From assembly GCA_041394325.1 (NCBI GenBank), contig JAWKIJ010000001.1, positions 1,798,001 to 1,862,000 on the forward strand: a stretch of 64,000 bases of DNA, in the 5' to 3' direction. The stretch comes from JAWKIJ01 sp041394325 (lineage in GTDB: Bacteria; Actinomycetota; Acidimicrobiia; Acidimicrobiales; Microtrichaceae). Of this stretch, positions 16,990 through 25,869 are shown piece after piece. The notes under the pieces are model-generated. The model saw nothing but the letters and a program-made list of their open reading frames with translations, did not search any database and was not told where the DNA came from. Position 1 is the first letter of the stretch. Each line of letters begins with the position of its first letter. The position numbers were made by a program, and so were the translations under genes.

Positions 16990-17469
16990 ATGGTTTCGAC
17001 GACGGATCGCCGAGACCCGACACGGTTCGAACCGACGCTCGCCGCTGGATCCCAGGCCTTGAACGAACCCGAGCAGCGCACCCTCGCAGCGCAGATGAAC
17101 ACGTCGCACGGCAGCTTCGAGCTGGTGATGTCGCCGTTGTTGCTCGCCGCCCTCGGCTGGTGGCTCGACGGTCGATTCGGTACCCGTCCGTGGTGGACGA
17201 TCGGGCTCGGGGTGTTCGGGTTGGTCGGTGCCGTCACCAAGGTCCTGCTGGACTACCGGATGAAGATGGCCGAGGTCGGCAGGGACGCGGCCGAGCGTCG
17301 CCTCGATCGCCAGGCGGCCCGCGACACCCGTCTGGCCGGGGCCGCCGCCCGGCGCGCAGCCGAGACCGAGCGGCTCGCGGGTGAACTGGCCGCCGCCGAG
17401 CAGCGATCGGTGTTGACCGCGCCGGCCGACCGGGCAGGCCGTGCCGCGGTGGCCGAGGCCCGACCGTGA
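16990..17469 (+). CDS. AtpZ/AtpI-family small membrane protein preceding the ATP synthase genes
   Basis: 159 residues. Two membrane spans (SFELVMSPLLLAALGWWLDGRFG and WWTIGLGVFGLVGAVTKVLL) match the F1Fo ATPase gene-1 family (AtpZ-like), which helps assembly or divalent-cation transport in other bacteria. The long Arg/Ala-rich C-terminal helix (about 95-150) is an actinobacterial extension. ATG 16990 follows CAGGGG at good spacing; upstream in-frame codons would include the palindrome and are less likely. The stop overlaps the next start by GTGA. Confidence 0.78.
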   Translation: MVSTTDRRDPTRFEPTLAAGSQALNEPEQRTLAAQMNTSHGSFELVMSPLLLAALGWWLDGRFGTRPWWTIGLGVFGLVGAVTKVLLDYRMKMAEVGRDAAERRLDRQAARDTRLAGAAARRAAETERLAGELAAAEQRSVLTAPADRAGRAAVAEARP

Positions 17470-17969
17470 GTCCCGCCGCTCTCGCCAACCCGTTGGCGGC
17501 GAAGGTCGACAGTGCCCCGGCGATGGAGATCGCGCTCGACATGGCAAGGCGTGCCAAGTGGCTGGTTCCGGTGGCCGCCGTGATCGGCGGCTTCTGGGGT
17601 GTGCAGGGTGTGGTCTCGTCGGGTTATGCGTTGGTGATCGTCGTGGTCAACTTCGTGCTCGCCGCCTACATGCTCACGGCCGCCGGCCGTGTCTCGGTCG
17701 CCCTCATGGCCGGTGCCGCGTTGTTCGGATACCTCTTGCGTCTCGGCTTGATCTTCGTGGCGGTGGTGCTGGTGAAGGACGCCTCGTGGATGCGGCTGGT
17801 GCCGTTGGGTATCACCCTGATCGTCACCCACCTCGGCCTGTTGTTCTGGGAGCTCCGGTTCGTCTCGGGCTCCATGGCCTTTCCCGGTCTCAAACCCACC
17901 CCCGTCCAACGCCGTGAGACCCCCCGCTCCGACAGCACGACGTCGTCGTCGGGTGTCGAAGCGGCCTAG
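17466..17969 (+). CDS. atpI: ATP synthase protein I
   Basis: 167 residues with four membrane spans after a short amphipathic N terminus (AKWLVPVAAVIGGFWGVQG, ALVIVVVNFVLAAYML, VALMAGAALFGYLLRLGLIF, RLVPLGITLIVTHLGLLFWE). This matches AtpI, a non-essential helper for c-ring assembly encoded at the head of many atp operons. The start is GTG 17466, overlapping the previous stop. The Ser/Thr-rich tail is not conserved. Confidence 0.85.
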   Translation: MSPAALANPLAAKVDSAPAMEIALDMARRAKWLVPVAAVIGGFWGVQGVVSSGYALVIVVVNFVLAAYMLTAAGRVSVALMAGAALFGYLLRLGLIFVAVVLVKDASWMRLVPLGITLIVTHLGLLFWELRFVSGSMAFPGLKPTPVQRRETPRSDSTTSSSGVEAA

Positions 17970-18016
17970 GCCGGCGTCCCCTCCTCGCCCCGAACCCCCT
18001 TTCCGAGGAGCCCACC

Positions 18017-18787
18017 GTGATCGCCGAGCTGCACTTTCCCGGCATCGAAGAGATGGTCCAATGGCCGGCCGCGTTCTTCAAGGACACACCGTTCGCGTTC
18101 AACAAGATCGCCGTGTTGTCGTTGTTGGCCGCGGCCATTCCGATCGTGTGGTTCCTCGTCGCCGGATCCAAGTCCAAATCGGCTCTCGCCCCTACGGGAG
18201 CGCAGAACCTGGCCGAGAGCGTGGTGGAGTTCATCCAGAAGCAGGTCATCGGTCAGGCGATCGGACCCGACGGGATGCGCTACCTGCCGCTGTTGATCTC
18301 GATCTTCGTGTTCATCGTCTTCGGCAACCTGTTCACCATCATCCCCACGGCCCAGTTCGCCGCAAACGCCCGGATGGCCAATCCGCTGATCATGGCGGTG
18401 TTGTCCTGGCTGGTCTTCATCGGCGTGGGATTGCGCCATCACGGGCTTCGCTACTTCAAGGACGCCCTCTTCCCGCCCGGTGTGCCAAAGGCGCTCTACC
18501 TGCTGGTGACGCCGATCGAGTTCATCTCGACGTTCCTGGTTCGGCCCTTCTCGTTGGCGGTCCGGCTCTTCGCGAACTCGCTCGCCGGTGACATCCTGCT
18601 CATCACCTTCGGTGTGCTCACGGCGACGTTGTGGTCGTTGAGTCCGCTCGTCGCCGCCGCCCCGTTCTCGTTCTTCATGCTGGTCGCCTTCACCGGCTTC
18701 GAGATCCTCGTGGCGGTGCTCCAGGCCTACATCTTCTCGCTGCTGACCGCCGTCTACATCGGCGGCGCGCTGCACCCCGCCCACTGA
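18017..18787 (+). CDS. atpB: ATP synthase Fo subunit a
   Basis: The stator channel subunit that passes protons to the c-ring. The 256-residue protein has five to six spans. The fourth carries RPFSLAVRLFANSLAGD with the essential Arg (in LAVRLF) and Asn of the half channel; FTGFEILVAVLQAYIFSLL is the conserved last span with its Gln. The start is GTG 18017, preceded by GAGGAG. It is followed by atpE after a 101-nt gap. Confidence 0.95.
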   Translation: MIAELHFPGIEEMVQWPAAFFKDTPFAFNKIAVLSLLAAAIPIVWFLVAGSKSKSALAPTGAQNLAESVVEFIQKQVIGQAIGPDGMRYLPLLISIFVFIVFGNLFTIIPTAQFAANARMANPLIMAVLSWLVFIGVGLRHHGLRYFKDALFPPGVPKALYLLVTPIEFISTFLVRPFSLAVRLFANSLAGDILLITFGVLTATLWSLSPLVAAAPFSFFMLVAFTGFEILVAVLQAYIFSLLTAVYIGGALHPAH

Positions 18788-18888
18788 TCGCCCACCGAGC
18801 CACACGTTCGCGTCGCCCGACTGCGACGCACCCGACCTGACCACCGCCGTCGGACCTCCACGGCACTCACAGGAGACACCCAACCACC

Positions 18889-19179
18889 ATGAGCACCCTG
18901 TCCCACCTTGCCCACGCCGTGGCCGAGCAGGCTTCCAGCCTCAACGCCGATGAGCAGAAGAGCGTCGCAGGCGCCACGGGCGCCGGGCTGGCCTACGGCC
19001 TCGGCGCCATCGGCCCCGGTATCGGCATCGGCTACCTCGTCGGCCAGTCCGTGCAGGCGATGGCCCGCCAACCCGAGGCCGCCGGCCAGGTGCAGACCAC
19101 CATGTTCCTCGGCATCGCCTTCACCGAGGCGCTCGCCCTCATCGGCTTCGTCGTCTTCATCCTCTTGAAGTTCGTCTGA
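18889..19179 (+). CDS. atpE: ATP synthase Fo subunit c
   Basis: The rotor ring protein. The 96-residue hairpin has a somewhat long N terminus. Helix 1 has the Gly/Ala repeat (GLGAIGPGIGIGYLVGQ), the loop is RQPE (60-63) and helix 2 has the ion-binding Glu80 in GIAFTEALALIG. The residues around Glu80 are hydrophobic, consistent with proton rather than sodium coupling. AGGAGA lies upstream. A long hairpin-rich gap separates it from atpF, in keeping with the need for many c copies per complex. Confidence 0.95.
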   Translation: MSTLSHLAHAVAEQASSLNADEQKSVAGATGAGLAYGLGAIGPGIGIGYLVGQSVQAMARQPEAAGQVQTTMFLGIAFTEALALIGFVVFILLKFV

Positions 19180-19187
19180 CGCCGGCA

Positions 19188-19276
19188 CTCCGGCCCGGTT
19201 CTCGACCGGTCCGGAGCGGGTGTCGAATCGGGTCGGCCGTGTGTGGGCCGACGGGTGGAGACCGCTCCCCGTCGGC
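19188..19276 (+). promoter_or_regulatory. Two tandem hairpins in the atpE-atpF intercistronic region
   Basis: The 231-nt gap holds two strong stem-loops. Hairpin 1 is 19188-19216: 12-bp arms CTCCGGCCCGGT / ACCGGTCCGGAG with one mismatch and loop TCTCG. Hairpin 2 is 19247-19276: GCCGACGGG paired with CCCGTCGGC. No T-run follows either, so they look like mRNA stability or processing elements that could raise atpE output relative to downstream genes. Confidence 0.5.
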
Positions 19277-19410
19277 GAACACCGGCCAGACCCCGATCCG
19301 CATCCACCCACCCTTCGGCCTCGACATCGTCGGGACCGCGTTCACGTCATCTCCGGTCCGCACGAGCGAACCGGAGCCCGATTCCGTCACCGACCGCCAC
19401 CGGAGTACCC

Positions 19411-19953
19411 ATGTTGGCCTTGCTGAGCATCCTCGCCGAAGGCGGGGAGAAGGCGAAAGAGACCGTCAACCCCGTCATCCCCGACAACGCGGAGATGGTG
19501 TGGGGTGCGATCGCGTTCTTCGCGCTGCTCCTCCTCATGCGTTATGTGTTGTTGCCGCCGATCCAGGCGGGCATCAAGCGTCGTGAGGAGACGATCCGCG
19601 GCGACGAGGAGGCGGCCGAACGCGCCTCGGTCGAGGCCACCCAGGTTCGGCGTGACTACGACGCGACCATCGCCGAGGCACGCGCCGAGGCCAACCGCAT
19701 CGTCGAGAAGGCCCGTCGTGAGGCCGAGGAGAGCCGCTCCGCCAAGGTTCGTGAGGCCGAGGACGAGGTGGCCGCCGCACGACAACGGGCGCTCGCCGAC
19801 CTGGGCGCGGGGCGCAGTTCCGCGTTGGCGTCGCTCAAGGGCGACGTCGGAGGCATTGCCGTGACCGCAGCGGGAAAGGTGCTGGGCCGTCCGCTCGACG
19901 TCGGCGCCAACCGTTCGACCGTCGACGCTCACGTCGACAGCACAGGAGCCTGA
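19411..19953 (+). CDS. atpF: ATP synthase Fo subunit b (first copy)
   Basis: A peripheral-stalk subunit of 180 residues with one N-terminal span (VWGAIAFFALLLLMRYVLL) followed by a long charged coiled coil (REETIRGDEEAAERASVEA onward to about 150). ATG 19411 has GGAG 6 nt upstream and gives the normal N terminus; the longer frame would run back over the hairpins. It is followed after 1 nt by a second b-type subunit, so the stalk is probably a b/b' heterodimer. Confidence 0.9.
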   Translation: MLALLSILAEGGEKAKETVNPVIPDNAEMVWGAIAFFALLLLMRYVLLPPIQAGIKRREETIRGDEEAAERASVEATQVRRDYDATIAEARAEANRIVEKARREAEESRSAKVREAEDEVAAARQRALADLGAGRSSALASLKGDVGGIAVTAAGKVLGRPLDVGANRSTVDAHVDSTGA

Positions 19954-19954
19954 C

Positions 19955-20482
19955 ATGAGCCTGCTTGCACTCCTCGGGTCCGAAGGCGGCAACGGCTTCT
20001 GGTCCCCGCCGCTCAACGAAGTCATCTGGCAGTCGATCGCATTCGTGATCGTGGTCGGAGGCCTCGCCTGGAAGGCGGGGCCCGCGCTCAGGAAGATGAT
20101 CGCGGCGCGGCCCGAGCGGATACGCAACGAGCTTGCCGCCGCCGCCGACGCGCGCAGCGAGGCCGAGGCTTCGGTGGCAGAGGTCAAGGCGGCACTGGCG
20201 GATTCCGACAAGGAGGCCCAGCGCATCATCGCCGAGGCCAACGAGACCGCGACCCGCCTCCGTGCCGACATCGCCGCCCGTGCCGATGCCGACGCCGACG
20301 CGATCCGCGCGCGTGGCGAGGCGGAACTCGCCGCTGCCCGACGTCAGGCCGAAGCAGATCTTCAAGGTGAGGTCGCCCGCCTTGCGTTGGGTGCCGCCGA
20401 GAAGGTCGTGCATGCCAACCTCTCCACCGAGACCCAACAGGACCTGATCGAGCGGTACATCGCTCAGGTCGGCGTCAACTGA
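19955..20482 (+). CDS. atpF: ATP synthase Fo subunit b' (second copy)
   Basis: 175 residues: one N-terminal span (NEVIWQSIAFVIVVGGLAWK) and an Ala/Glu/Arg-rich coiled coil, ending in LGAAEKVVHANLSTETQQDLIERYIAQVG, the region that meets the delta subunit. It is a diverged paralogue of the preceding gene rather than the b-delta fusion of mycobacteria. It starts immediately after the first b gene and lies 20 nt upstream of atpH. Confidence 0.9.
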   Translation: MSLLALLGSEGGNGFWSPPLNEVIWQSIAFVIVVGGLAWKAGPALRKMIAARPERIRNELAAAADARSEAEASVAEVKAALADSDKEAQRIIAEANETATRLRADIAARADADADAIRARGEAELAAARRQAEADLQGEVARLALGAAEKVVHANLSTETQQDLIERYIAQVGVN

Positions 20483-20502
20483 CACGAGGCCCGAGGATCG
20501 CC

Positions 20503-21027
20503 ATGACCGAAATGCAAAACACCGCCTACGCCGACGCGATCCTGTTGATCGCCGGTGCCGAGGGCGTCGACGACATCGAGGACCGGCTCGGTGCATTCCG
20601 CGGCGCGTTGTCGGGAGCCCCCGAGCTGGCGACGACCCTCGGTGATCCGGGGATCCCCGTTGCCCGCCGGCTCCAGATCGTCGAGGACCTTCTCGGCGAC
20701 CGTTCCGCCCCCGCCGTCGCCTCGATCGCGTCGTTGCTGGTGTCCAACGGTCGTCTCGACGACCTCAGTGCGATCGCCGACGCAGTCGTCGAGCAGAAGG
20801 CGGCCGCCCGCGGCGAGTCGGTGGCCGAGGTGCGCAGCGCCGTCGCGCTCACCGCGGACCAGATCGACCGCCTGGCCGAGGCGCTCACCCGGCGCACCGG
20901 CCGCCCGGTCACCGTCCGCAACGTCGTCGACCCGTCCGTGGTCGGGGGCGTCGTCACCGAGATTGGTGACACGCTCATCGACGGCTCGGTCCGCAGCCGT
21001 CTCACCCAACTTCGCGAAGCCTTCTGA
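20503..21027 (+). CDS. atpH: ATP synthase F1 subunit delta
   Basis: Links the peripheral stalk to the top of F1. The 174-residue product is the usual length for a stand-alone delta. It has the N-terminal helical domain (TAYADAILLIAGAEGV) and the conserved C-terminal strand region RRTGRPVTVRNVVDPSVVGG followed by IGDTLIDGSVRSRLTQLREAF, the family signature. It ends 13 nt before atpA. Confidence 0.94.
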   Translation: MTEMQNTAYADAILLIAGAEGVDDIEDRLGAFRGALSGAPELATTLGDPGIPVARRLQIVEDLLGDRSAPAVASIASLLVSNGRLDDLSAIADAVVEQKAAARGESVAEVRSAVALTADQIDRLAEALTRRTGRPVTVRNVVDPSVVGGVVTEIGDTLIDGSVRSRLTQLREAF

Positions 21028-21040
21028 GGAGCCCGAACCC

Positions 21041-22681
21041 ATGGCCGAGTTGACCATCGACATCGCCGACATCACGGCAGCCATCAACAAGAACCTCGAG
21101 GGCTTCAGCCCCGAGGTCAGCATCGACCAGGTGGGTCGCGTCGCCGAGGTCGGCGACGGCATCGCCCGGGTGACCGGCCTTCCCGACGCCACCGTGAACG
21201 AGATCCTCGAGTTCGAATCCGGCACCGTGGGGCTGGCGCTCAACCTCGACGAGGACTCGATCGGAGCGGTCGTGTTGGGAGAGGTCGACGACATCGAGGA
21301 GGGACAGTCCGTCAAGGCCACGGGCCAGATCCTCTCGGTGCCGGTCGGCGACGGCCTGCTGGGGCGGGTCGTCAACATGTTGGGCGAGCCCATCGACGGC
21401 AAAGGCCCCTTGACCGGCGTCACCCAGCGTCGCGTCGAGGTCCAGGCGCCGGGCATCATCGGGCGCCAGCCGGTGAGCGAACCCATGCAGACCGGCATCA
21501 AGTCGATCGACTCGTTGATCCCGATCGGCCGCGGCCAGCGGGAGTTGATCATCGGCGACCGCAAGACCGGCAAGACCACCGTCGCGATCGACACGATCCT
21601 GAACCAGCGTGGCCTCGACGTGAAGTGCATCTACGTCGCCATCGGCCAGAAGGCGTCGACGGTCGCGCAGACCGTCGCCCGTCTGGAGGCGGCCGGTGCG
21701 ATGGACTACACGGTCGTCGTCGTCGCCCCGGCCTCGGACCCGGCACCGTTCAAGTACCTGGCGCCTTACACGGGGTGCGCGATGGGTCAGCACTGGATGG
21801 AGTCGGGCGATCACGCGCTGGCCGTCTATGACGACCTGTCGAAGCAGGCGGAGGCATACCGTCAGGTGTCGCTCCTGCTGCGCCGCCCGCCGGGTCGTGA
21901 GGCCTATCCCGGCGACGTGTTCTACCTGCACTCCCGGCTCTTGGAGCGCGCCGCGAAGCTCTCCGACGAGCTCGGCGCCGGATCGCTCACGGCGCTGCCG
22001 GTCATCGAGACCAAGGCCGGCGACGTCTCCGCCTACATCCCCACCAACGTGATCTCCATCACCGACGGCCAGATCTTCCTCCAGGACGATCTGTTCAAGT
22101 CCGGTGTCCGCCCCGCGATCGACGTCGGCATCTCGGTGTCACGCGTCGGCTCGGCCGCCCAGATCAAGGCCATGAAGACCGCTGTCGGCACGCTCAAGTC
22201 GGACCTCCAGCAGTTCCGAGAGCTCGAGGCGTTCGCCTCGTTGGGGTCCGACCTAGACGCCGTGTCCAAGGCGCAACTCGAACGCGGCTACCGCCTCACC
22301 GAGTTGTTGAAGCAGGGCGTCGGCGAGCCGATGCCGGTGGAGGAGCAGGTCGTGGTGCTCTATGCGGGTACTCACGGCCACCTCGACGAGGTCGCGGTGA
22401 CGGACGTGGCGCGCTACGAGACCGAGTTGGTCGAGTGGGTGCGCTCCCGCAACGGCGCACTGCTCTCCTCGATCCGTGACACCGGCAAGGTGGACGAGGA
22501 CGAGTTGGCCACGGTGATCGGTGCGTTCGGCGAACAGTTCGTCGCGAGCACGACGAAGCCCGGCACGGAGCCCGACGAGGAGGCCGCCGAGGTGCACACC
22601 GGTCGTGTCGTCGCCACCAACCATCTACCCGAGGACGAGACGGTGCTCGTCGGCGCAGACGACGAGGCCGAGCCCCGCTGA
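21041..22681 (+). CDS. atpA: ATP synthase F1 subunit alpha
   Basis: The non-catalytic nucleotide-binding subunit, 546 residues. It has a beta-barrel N-terminal domain, P-loop GDRKTGKTTVAIDT (about 172-185), the alpha signature PAIDVGISVSRVGSAAQ, and the alpha-specific Gln/Arg catalytic-site contact region. A C-terminal acidic extension of about 30 residues is typical of actinobacteria. ATG 21041 follows GAGGAG; the frame is open upstream only by chance. Confidence 0.97.
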   Translation: MAELTIDIADITAAINKNLEGFSPEVSIDQVGRVAEVGDGIARVTGLPDATVNEILEFESGTVGLALNLDEDSIGAVVLGEVDDIEEGQSVKATGQILSVPVGDGLLGRVVNMLGEPIDGKGPLTGVTQRRVEVQAPGIIGRQPVSEPMQTGIKSIDSLIPIGRGQRELIIGDRKTGKTTVAIDTILNQRGLDVKCIYVAIGQKASTVAQTVARLEAAGAMDYTVVVVAPASDPAPFKYLAPYTGCAMGQHWMESGDHALAVYDDLSKQAEAYRQVSLLLRRPPGREAYPGDVFYLHSRLLERAAKLSDELGAGSLTALPVIETKAGDVSAYIPTNVISITDGQIFLQDDLFKSGVRPAIDVGISVSRVGSAAQIKAMKTAVGTLKSDLQQFRELEAFASLGSDLDAVSKAQLERGYRLTELLKQGVGEPMPVEEQVVVLYAGTHGHLDEVAVTDVARYETELVEWVRSRNGALLSSIRDTGKVDEDELATVIGAFGEQFVASTTKPGTEPDEEAAEVHTGRVVATNHLPEDETVLVGADDEAEPR

Positions 22682-22735
22682 GGGCACGTTCTCGCTGCAC
22701 CGTGCGAGTCGCACCACTGAGCCGGAGCTGATCCC

Positions 22736-23731
22736 ATGCCAGGAGCACAAGAGCGGGTACTCCGCCGCCGAATCGGCGCCATCCAGAACATCAAGAAGAT
22801 CACCCGCGCGATGGAGATGATCGCGGCCACCCGCGTCGTAAAAGCGCAGCAGGCGGCCAACGACGCCCGCCCGTACAGCGAGCAGATCACCTCGGTCATC
22901 ACCAACCTCGCAGCCGGTGGTACGGCGATCAGCCATCCTCTCCTGCGCCAGGCCGACGAGATCGCCGTGGTCGGGGTCGTGATCCTGAGTTCGGACCGTG
23001 GGCTCGCGGGCGCGTACAACTCGACGGTCATCCGCGCGGCGGAGCGCGAGATCCTCGCGGCGAAGGAGGCCGGGCGCGACTACCGGCTCGTGACGATCGG
23101 CCGCAAGGCCGAGGGCTACTTCCGGTTCCGCAACTACCGCATCGAGGCGGCGTTCGGCGGGATGAGCGACAAGCCGACCTACGAGAACGCCCGGGAGGTC
23201 GCGGCGACCGTCGCCGACCTGTTCGCGAACACGGTCGACGTGGTCGAGTTGGTGTACACCCAGTTCATCACCATGGGTAACCAGAAGGCCGTCGTTCGAC
23301 GGTTCCTGCCACTCGACACGTCCGGTGCCGCCGACACCGGCGGAGGGAACGACGGTCCGGCCGCCGAGTTCGAGTTCGACCCGTCACCGGGAGCGGTGTT
23401 GCAGTCGTTGCTTCCCCGCTACGTCGAGAGCCGGTTGTTCGCCGCGTTGCTCGACTCGGCGGCGTCGGAGCACGCGGGCCGACAGCGTGCGATGAAGGCC
23501 GCCACCGACAACGCCGAGGACCTCATCGTCCGCCTCCAGCGCAAGATGAACCAGGCACGCCAAGACGCGATCACCACCGAGATCATGGAGATCATCGGTG
23601 GGGCAGAGGCCCTCTCCGCCGACAAGGGCTCCCCCGAGGACCTGTTGTTGGACCACCTCTCCACCGACCCCTTCCGGGAACTGGGTGCCGGCCTGACCCA
23701 CCCCACCCGTGAGGACCATCGTCGACACTGA
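22736..23731 (+). CDS. atpG: ATP synthase F1 subunit gamma
   Basis: The central rotor shaft, 331 residues. The N-terminal helix RRRIGAIQNIKKITRAMEMIA and the C-terminal helix AMKAATDNAEDLIVRLQRKMNQARQ form the coiled coil, and ILSSDRGLAGAYNS is the conserved strand. It is longer than the usual 290-310 residues: an insertion (about 190-225, GAADTGGGNDGPAAEF) and a short tail account for this, as in other actinobacterial gamma subunits. Confidence 0.95.
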   Translation: MPGAQERVLRRRIGAIQNIKKITRAMEMIAATRVVKAQQAANDARPYSEQITSVITNLAAGGTAISHPLLRQADEIAVVGVVILSSDRGLAGAYNSTVIRAAEREILAAKEAGRDYRLVTIGRKAEGYFRFRNYRIEAAFGGMSDKPTYENAREVAATVADLFANTVDVVELVYTQFITMGNQKAVVRRFLPLDTSGAADTGGGNDGPAAEFEFDPSPGAVLQSLLPRYVESRLFAALLDSAASEHAGRQRAMKAATDNAEDLIVRLQRKMNQARQDAITTEIMEIIGGAEALSADKGSPEDLLLDHLSTDPFRELGAGLTHPTREDHRRH

Positions 23732-23812
23732 TCGCACCGCCCTTCGAGGGCATTCGACCAGATCCCTCTCCCACCCATCCGTACTTCGCCCGCACCAGAA
23801 CAGGACACCGCA

Positions 23813-25267
23813 ATGACGGCTACCGAAACCCCCACCAAAGACGGTCGCATCGTCGCCATCGCCGGCCCGGTGGTGGACGTCGAGTTCCCGCCGGACTCGC
23901 TGCCTCAGATCAACGAGGCGTTGACGTTCACCATCACCGTCGACGGCACCGAGGTGCCCGTGATGGCCGAGGTCGCCCAACAGATCGGCGACAGTCGGGT
24001 CCGTGCCATCTCGATGAAGCCGACCGACGGGTTGCGTCGCGGCACTCCGGTGCGCAACACCGGTCGTGGCATCAACGTCCCGGTCGGCGACGTCACCCTC
24101 GGCCACGTGTTCAACGTGATCGGCGAGCCGCTCGACGTACCGGCGGACAGCCTTGAGATCACCGAGCGTTGGGACATCCACCGCCCACCGCCCTCGTTCG
24201 ACTCGCTCGAGCCGAAGGCACAGATGTTCGAGACGGGTGTGAAGGTGCTCGACCTGCTCACCCCCTACCTCCAGGGTGGCAAGATCGGCCTGTTCGGCGG
24301 TGCCGGTGTGGGCAAGACGGTGCTCATCACCGAGATGATCAACCGGGTGGCGTCCAACCACGGTGGTGTCTCCGTGTTCGCCGGCGTGGGTGAGCGGACC
24401 CGTGAGGGAACCGACCTGTTCATCGAGATGGGCGAGACGATGATGGGCGGCACCGACCAGTCGGTGCTCACCAAGGCAGCACTGACCTTCGGTCAGATGG
24501 ACGAGCCGCCCGGCGTCCGGCTGCGCGTCGCTCTGTCGGCGCTCACCATGGCCGAGTACTTCCGGGACGTGCAGGGCCAGGACGTGTTGTTGTTCATCGA
24601 CAACATCTTCCGGTTCACACAGGCCGGGTCGGAGGTGTCGACCCTGCTCGGTCGTATGCCGTCGGCCGTGGGCTACCAGCCGACCCTTGCCGACGAGATG
24701 GGTGCCCTCCAGGAGCGGATCACGTCGACGGGTGGCAAGTCGATCACCTCACTCCAGGCGGTCTACGTACCCGCGGACGACTACACCGACCCGGCGCCGT
24801 TCACCTCGTTCACCCACTTCGACGGCACCACCGAGTTGAGCCGCGACATCGCGGCGCTGGGCATCTACCCGGCTGTCGATCCGCTCGCCTCGACCTCCAC
24901 CATCCTGGCTCCCGAGGTCGTGGGTGACCGTCACTACAACGTGGCCCGTCGCACCCAGGAGGTGCTGCAGCGCTACAAGGAACTGCAGGACATCATCGCC
25001 ATCCTCGGTCTCGATGAGCTGTCCGACGAGGACCGCATCACCGTGGACCGTGCCCGCAAGGTCCAGAAGTTCCTGGCCCAACCGATGTTCGTCGCCGAGG
25101 TGTTCACCGGCCTCCCGGGCATCTTCACGCCGGTCGCGGAGACCATCGAGAGCTTCGAGATGTTGCTCAACGGTGACATGGACGACCTACCCGAGCAGGC
25201 CTTCTACAACGTGGGCGGCGCCGAGGACGTGCACCGCAAGGCCAAGGAACTCGAGAAGAGCGCCTGA
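23813..25267 (+). CDS. atpD: ATP synthase F1 subunit beta
   Basis: The catalytic subunit, 484 residues. P-loop GGAGVGKTVLI (about 161-171), the catalytic Glu in GVGERTREGTD, Walker B DVLLFIDNIFRFTQAGSEVS, and the DELSEED-like lever, here LDELSDEDR. All catalytic residues are intact. Its stop overlaps the atpC start by one base. Confidence 0.97.
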   Translation: MTATETPTKDGRIVAIAGPVVDVEFPPDSLPQINEALTFTITVDGTEVPVMAEVAQQIGDSRVRAISMKPTDGLRRGTPVRNTGRGINVPVGDVTLGHVFNVIGEPLDVPADSLEITERWDIHRPPPSFDSLEPKAQMFETGVKVLDLLTPYLQGGKIGLFGGAGVGKTVLITEMINRVASNHGGVSVFAGVGERTREGTDLFIEMGETMMGGTDQSVLTKAALTFGQMDEPPGVRLRVALSALTMAEYFRDVQGQDVLLFIDNIFRFTQAGSEVSTLLGRMPSAVGYQPTLADEMGALQERITSTGGKSITSLQAVYVPADDYTDPAPFTSFTHFDGTTELSRDIAALGIYPAVDPLASTSTILAPEVVGDRHYNVARRTQEVLQRYKELQDIIAILGLDELSDEDRITVDRARKVQKFLAQPMFVAEVFTGLPGIFTPVAETIESFEMLLNGDMDDLPEQAFYNVGGAEDVHRKAKELEKSA

Positions 25268-25680
25268 TGTCGCTGCGAGTCGAGCTCGTCTCGCCGGAGC
25301 GGGTCGCCTACTCGGGTGAGGCCAAGATGGTCATCGCCCGCGTAGCGAGCGGCGACATCGCGTTCCTCGATGGCCACATCCCGTTCGTCGGGGTGTTGCA
25401 GACCCACCCGTTGCGCATCGTCGCCGACGACGGTGCCGAGACCGTGATCGCGGTGCACCAGGGTTTTGTCCAGGTCGCCGACGACGTCGTGACGATCCTG
25501 TCCGACGTGTGCGAGCTGGCCGACGACATCGACGTCGCCCGCGCCGAGCGTGCCCGCGACGCCGCCGAGGCGGCGCTCAGGGCCGACGCCGCCGACGAGG
25601 ATGCGGTCGCCGGGCTCCTGCGCGCCCGGGTCCGCCTCGACGTGGCCGGAGCCACGGCGGGAGTTTCCCGCGCGCACTGA
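25267..25680 (+). CDS. atpC: ATP synthase F1 subunit epsilon
   Basis: The rotor base and regulator, 137 residues: an N-terminal beta-sandwich (LRVELVSPERVAYSGEAKMV, GHIPFVGVLQTHPLRI) and two C-terminal helices rich in Ala/Asp/Arg (ARAERARDAAEAALRADAADE). It starts one base within the atpD stop (TGATG). It closes the operon; no clear terminator follows, only the degraded permease region. Confidence 0.94.
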   Translation: MSLRVELVSPERVAYSGEAKMVIARVASGDIAFLDGHIPFVGVLQTHPLRIVADDGAETVIAVHQGFVQVADDVVTILSDVCELADDIDVARAERARDAAEAALRADAADEDAVAGLLRARVRLDVAGATAGVSRAH

Positions 25681-25869
25681 GCGGTCGAGCCCAACCGTCG
25701 AACCGACCCGCGGTCATCGGCGAGAGCGGCCCGTGAAGTTGGCCAGTCGCTCAATGGGGCTGGCGTCGGTGGCGGGCTCCACGGCTGCCTCGAAGGTCCG
25801 TCCGTCACGGAGAGTATCGATCGTCTCCTCTTCGAACGCCTCTGCACGAACTCCTCAACTCGATCAACG

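Noticed and set aside
17019..17032. GGTTCGAACC-like string resembling a tRNA T arm; a similar one is at 34833-34846
   Set aside because: Both are inside coding regions and no acceptor or anticodon stems can be folded around them.
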